DNA of 62,104 nucleotides from a virus: positions 1 through 62,104 of IMG/VR virus record IMGVR_UViG_3300003690_003506. One strand, given 5' to 3'. The notes below the pieces were generated by a model. That model ran no database searches, was not told where the DNA came from, and was given only the letters and a program-made list of their open reading frames with translations. The translations under genes and the position numbers were made by a program. Within the stretch, counting starts at the first letter, position 1. Every line of letters begins with the position of its first letter. Shown in pieces: positions 60,739 through 62,104 of the stretch.

Positions 60739-61642
60739 TGTGTTGGGGTCCCATTATAGGACCAACAACGAGTTTCTTTTTAAGTGCCCCTATTGCGATC
60801 ATCACAAGCGTAAATTCTCTGTAAATCTCGATAAAGGATTCTATAAATGCTGGGTCTGTGATACCCGAGGCAAGAACCTGTATCGTGTCGTTCGCCGCTT
60901 CGGCACCAACCATGATAAAGCACAGTGGCGTGATCTCACATCTGAGATTGACTTTGATAAGCTCGAAGATTTATTTGCCGAGAAAGTAGAAGAAAAACAA
61001 ATACTTGAGATGCCTGAAGGATTTGTATCTTTGGCAAATAAAGATGTGCCTCCAACTGGTTTCGCCGCAAGAAACTATCTAAGGAAGAGAAATATCAGCA
61101 AGCAAGATATTGTTTGGTGGAAAATGGGCTATTGTAGTGAGGGCGAATACGAAGGACGAATCATTATTCCATCGTTTGATGAAGAGGGTGATTTGAGTTA
61201 TTTCGTTTCCAGATCTTATGATAAGGCGTTTTATCCAAAATATAAAAATCCACCCGCAAGTAAAAATATTATATTCAACGATTTGTTTGTTGATTGGAGC
61301 TCGGATATAATTCTTGTTGAAGGAGTTTTTGATGCAATTATCGCGGGCCGCAATGCGGTTCCTGTTCTTGGATCCACATTAAACCAAAGTTCATTATTGT
61401 TGAGGAAAATTGTTAAAGAAGACGCAGGAGTCTACATTGCTCTCGATCCTGATGCAAAGAAAAAAGAACTTGAGATTATCAAAACTTTATTGGATTTTGA
61501 CATTGAAGTATGGAAGGTGGACATCGGCGACAACGACGATGTGGGCTCCATGAGCAAAGAGCAATTCCAAAAATGCCTGGAAAATGCGACCCTTATCACT
61601 TCGGACAACTATTTATTGTTGACACTTGCAATGTCAGTGTAA
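60707..61642 (+). CDS. DNA primase (Zn finger + TOPRIM)
   Basis: A 311-aa DnaG-type primase. The zinc ribbon is Cys27-x2-Cys30 and Cys48-x2-Cys51 (CPYC, CWVC). The TOPRIM domain has the Glu in ILVEGVFDAI near residue 208 and DPD in YIALDPDA near residue 246. It makes RNA primers for the lagging strand, like T4 gp61 with its helicase partner. It is shorter than bacterial DnaG, with no C-terminal helicase-binding domain seen. The start lies inside the RuvC-like gene. Confidence 0.87.
   Translation: MKDKKLKILVNVLGSHYRTNNEFLFKCPYCDHHKRKFSVNLDKGFYKCWVCDTRGKNLYRVVRRFGTNHDKAQWRDLTSEIDFDKLEDLFAEKVEEKQILEMPEGFVSLANKDVPPTGFAARNYLRKRNISKQDIVWWKMGYCSEGEYEGRIIIPSFDEEGDLSYFVSRSYDKAFYPKYKNPPASKNIIFNDLFVDWSSDIILVEGVFDAIIAGRNAVPVLGSTLNQSSLLLRKIVKEDAGVYIALDPDAKKKELEIIKTLLDFDIEVWKVDIGDNDDVGSMSKEQFQKCLENATLITSDNYLLLTLAMSV
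61620..61636. promoter_or_regulatory. Small inverted repeat at the primase end
   Basis: TGACA (61620-61624) and TGTCA (61632-61636) form a 5-base stem with a 7-base loop within the last codons of the primase, before AAAGGA and the 48-aa peptide. Could be an operator or weak hairpin; no T-run follows, so not a terminator. Confidence 0.2.
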
Positions 61643-61656
61643 AGGAACAATATAAA

Positions 61657-61803
61657 ATGAAACTATTATTATTAAACACCGTAGCTTTAGGTAAGGATCT
61701 TTTGTTACTCCGAGCCCCTCGTGAGCTTTATGTGCTTTTGGCGGCGAATAGTGCGGTTGCTCTTGTTGTTGGCCTCGTTGTCGGCCACTGTTCCCTGCTT
61801 TAG
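61657..61803 (+). CDS. 48-aa hydrophobic peptide
   Basis: ATG 61657 has AAAGGA at 61641-61646 at good spacing and encodes 48 residues. The C-terminal half (YVLLAANSAVALVVGLVVG) forms one likely membrane helix ending in HCSLL. A longer frame from 61510 lies inside the primase gene and is not preferred. Small one-helix phage proteins often act in membranes, for example in lysis or superinfection control, but no such role is shown here. Confidence 0.55.
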   Translation: MKLLLLNTVALGKDLLLLRAPRELYVLLAANSAVALVVGLVVGHCSLL

Positions 61804-61812
61804 GAGCGAAAA

Positions 61813-62013
61813 ATGAAAATCACCAAACAAAGACTTGAAGAGATTATTAAGGAAGAGCTTGGAAGCATAAGCGAAGTAACTCAGGGCCTCGGAGTAAACG
61901 AGGCGCTAGACACACTTTATCAAACAATAGATCTTTTGCTGAATATATTGGACCCCGAGACGGTGGTCCAGGAGCTCGAAGCCCAGATTAAAGACATAAG
62001 AGGCAGCCAATAG
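61813..62013 (+). CDS. Small helical protein with MKITKQRL N-terminal tag
   Basis: A 66-aa protein. The first 16 residues (MKITKQRLEEIIKEEL) are basic-then-acidic amphipathic helix and almost the same as in the next gene. The rest (LDTLYQTIDLLLNIL, then VVQELEAQIKDIRG) is also helical. GGAGCGAAAA precedes the ATG. I recall similar N-termini on several small proteins in marine viruses, in some way like T4 capsid-targeting leaders, but this is an inference. Confidence 0.75.
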   Translation: MKITKQRLEEIIKEELGSISEVTQGLGVNEALDTLYQTIDLLLNILDPETVVQELEAQIKDIRGSQ

Positions 62014-62104
62014 ATGAAAATCACCAAGCAAAGACTCAAAGAGATTATTAGGAACGAGCTTCATGAAGCGCAATCACATGTAAGAACTGAGGATCTGCTT
62101 GATA
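62014..62104 (+). CDS. Second MKITKQRL-tagged protein (3' truncated by window)
   Basis: The ATG follows the previous stop directly. Thirty codons are visible: the tag MKITKQRLKEIIRNEL, then HEAQSHVRTEDLLD. In the first 48 bases, 42 are the same as in the preceding gene, so the leader has been duplicated or shuffled recently, while the following residues differ. The gene runs off the right edge. Confidence 0.75.
   Translation, partial: MKITKQRLKEIIRNELHEAQSHVRTEDLLD

Noticed and set aside
61510-61656. Longer upstream start for the 48-aa peptide
   Set aside because: This part is inside the primase gene in another frame; the ATG at 61657 has the good ribosome site.
1-62104. tRNA genes, CRISPR arrays, insertion sequences, integrase or attachment sites
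   Set aside because: None seen on reading both strands; gaps are too short and no repeat-spacer pattern, transposase or recombinase is present.

Overview
The window reads as part of a large tailed-phage (Caudoviricetes, myovirus-like) genome related to the T4 superfamily, of the type common in marine samples. Evidence: a gp25-like and a gp6-like baseplate wedge protein side by side, a gp55-like late sigma factor, a RuvC-like resolvase and a Zn-finger/TOPRIM primase, very large virion genes, all genes on one strand, almost no intergenic DNA, and stop/start overlaps (ATGA, GTGA, TAATG) at many junctions. The host cannot be named. No tRNA, rRNA, CRISPR array, insertion sequence or integrase was seen, and no gap exceeds 300 bases.

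Region 1 (1-278) is the C-terminal end of a probable PD-(D/E)XK nuclease. Region 2 (288-21714) is an unusually large sugar-metabolism block. Its first half (288-13657) has five recognisable or likely glycosyltransferases, a methyltransferase/UDP-sugar dehydrogenase fusion, a HAD phosphatase, a sugar nucleotidyltransferase, a B12-type radical SAM enzyme overlapping a SnoaL-like protein, a GT-A-like protein, a compact GDPD-like protein and a protein with sialyltransferase/DUF115-like features. After a short gap holding a near-consensus sigma70 promoter (13689-13717), the second half (13740-21714) has a second radical SAM enzyme and a nonulosonate set: NeuB, a methyltransferase, a NodB deacetylase, NeuC, NeuA, a GDP-mannose 3,5-epimerase-like enzyme and another sugar epimerase. 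Together these could make and transfer a CMP-activated nonulosonic acid plus other nucleotide sugars, to decorate either the virion or the infected cell surface.

Region 3 (21730-23646) holds small genes (an unknown 72-aa protein, a 53-aa charged protein, a zinc ribbon, a one-helix membrane protein), the late sigma factor and an unknown helical protein. Region 4 (23639-60205) is the virion block: a lytic transglycosylase-like protein, baseplate/tail proteins of 354, 2009, 130 (gp25), 598 (gp6), 510 and 3949 residues, then further structural proteins, two with glycine-rich tails, two sharing a C-terminal module, and one nucleotidyltransferase-like protein. Several long structural genes carry GC-rich, beta-rich segments inside AT-rich frames.

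Region 5 (60205-62104) returns to DNA metabolism: RuvC-like resolvase, primase, a 48-aa hydrophobic peptide, and two tandem small genes that begin with nearly the same 16 residues (the second runs off the window).
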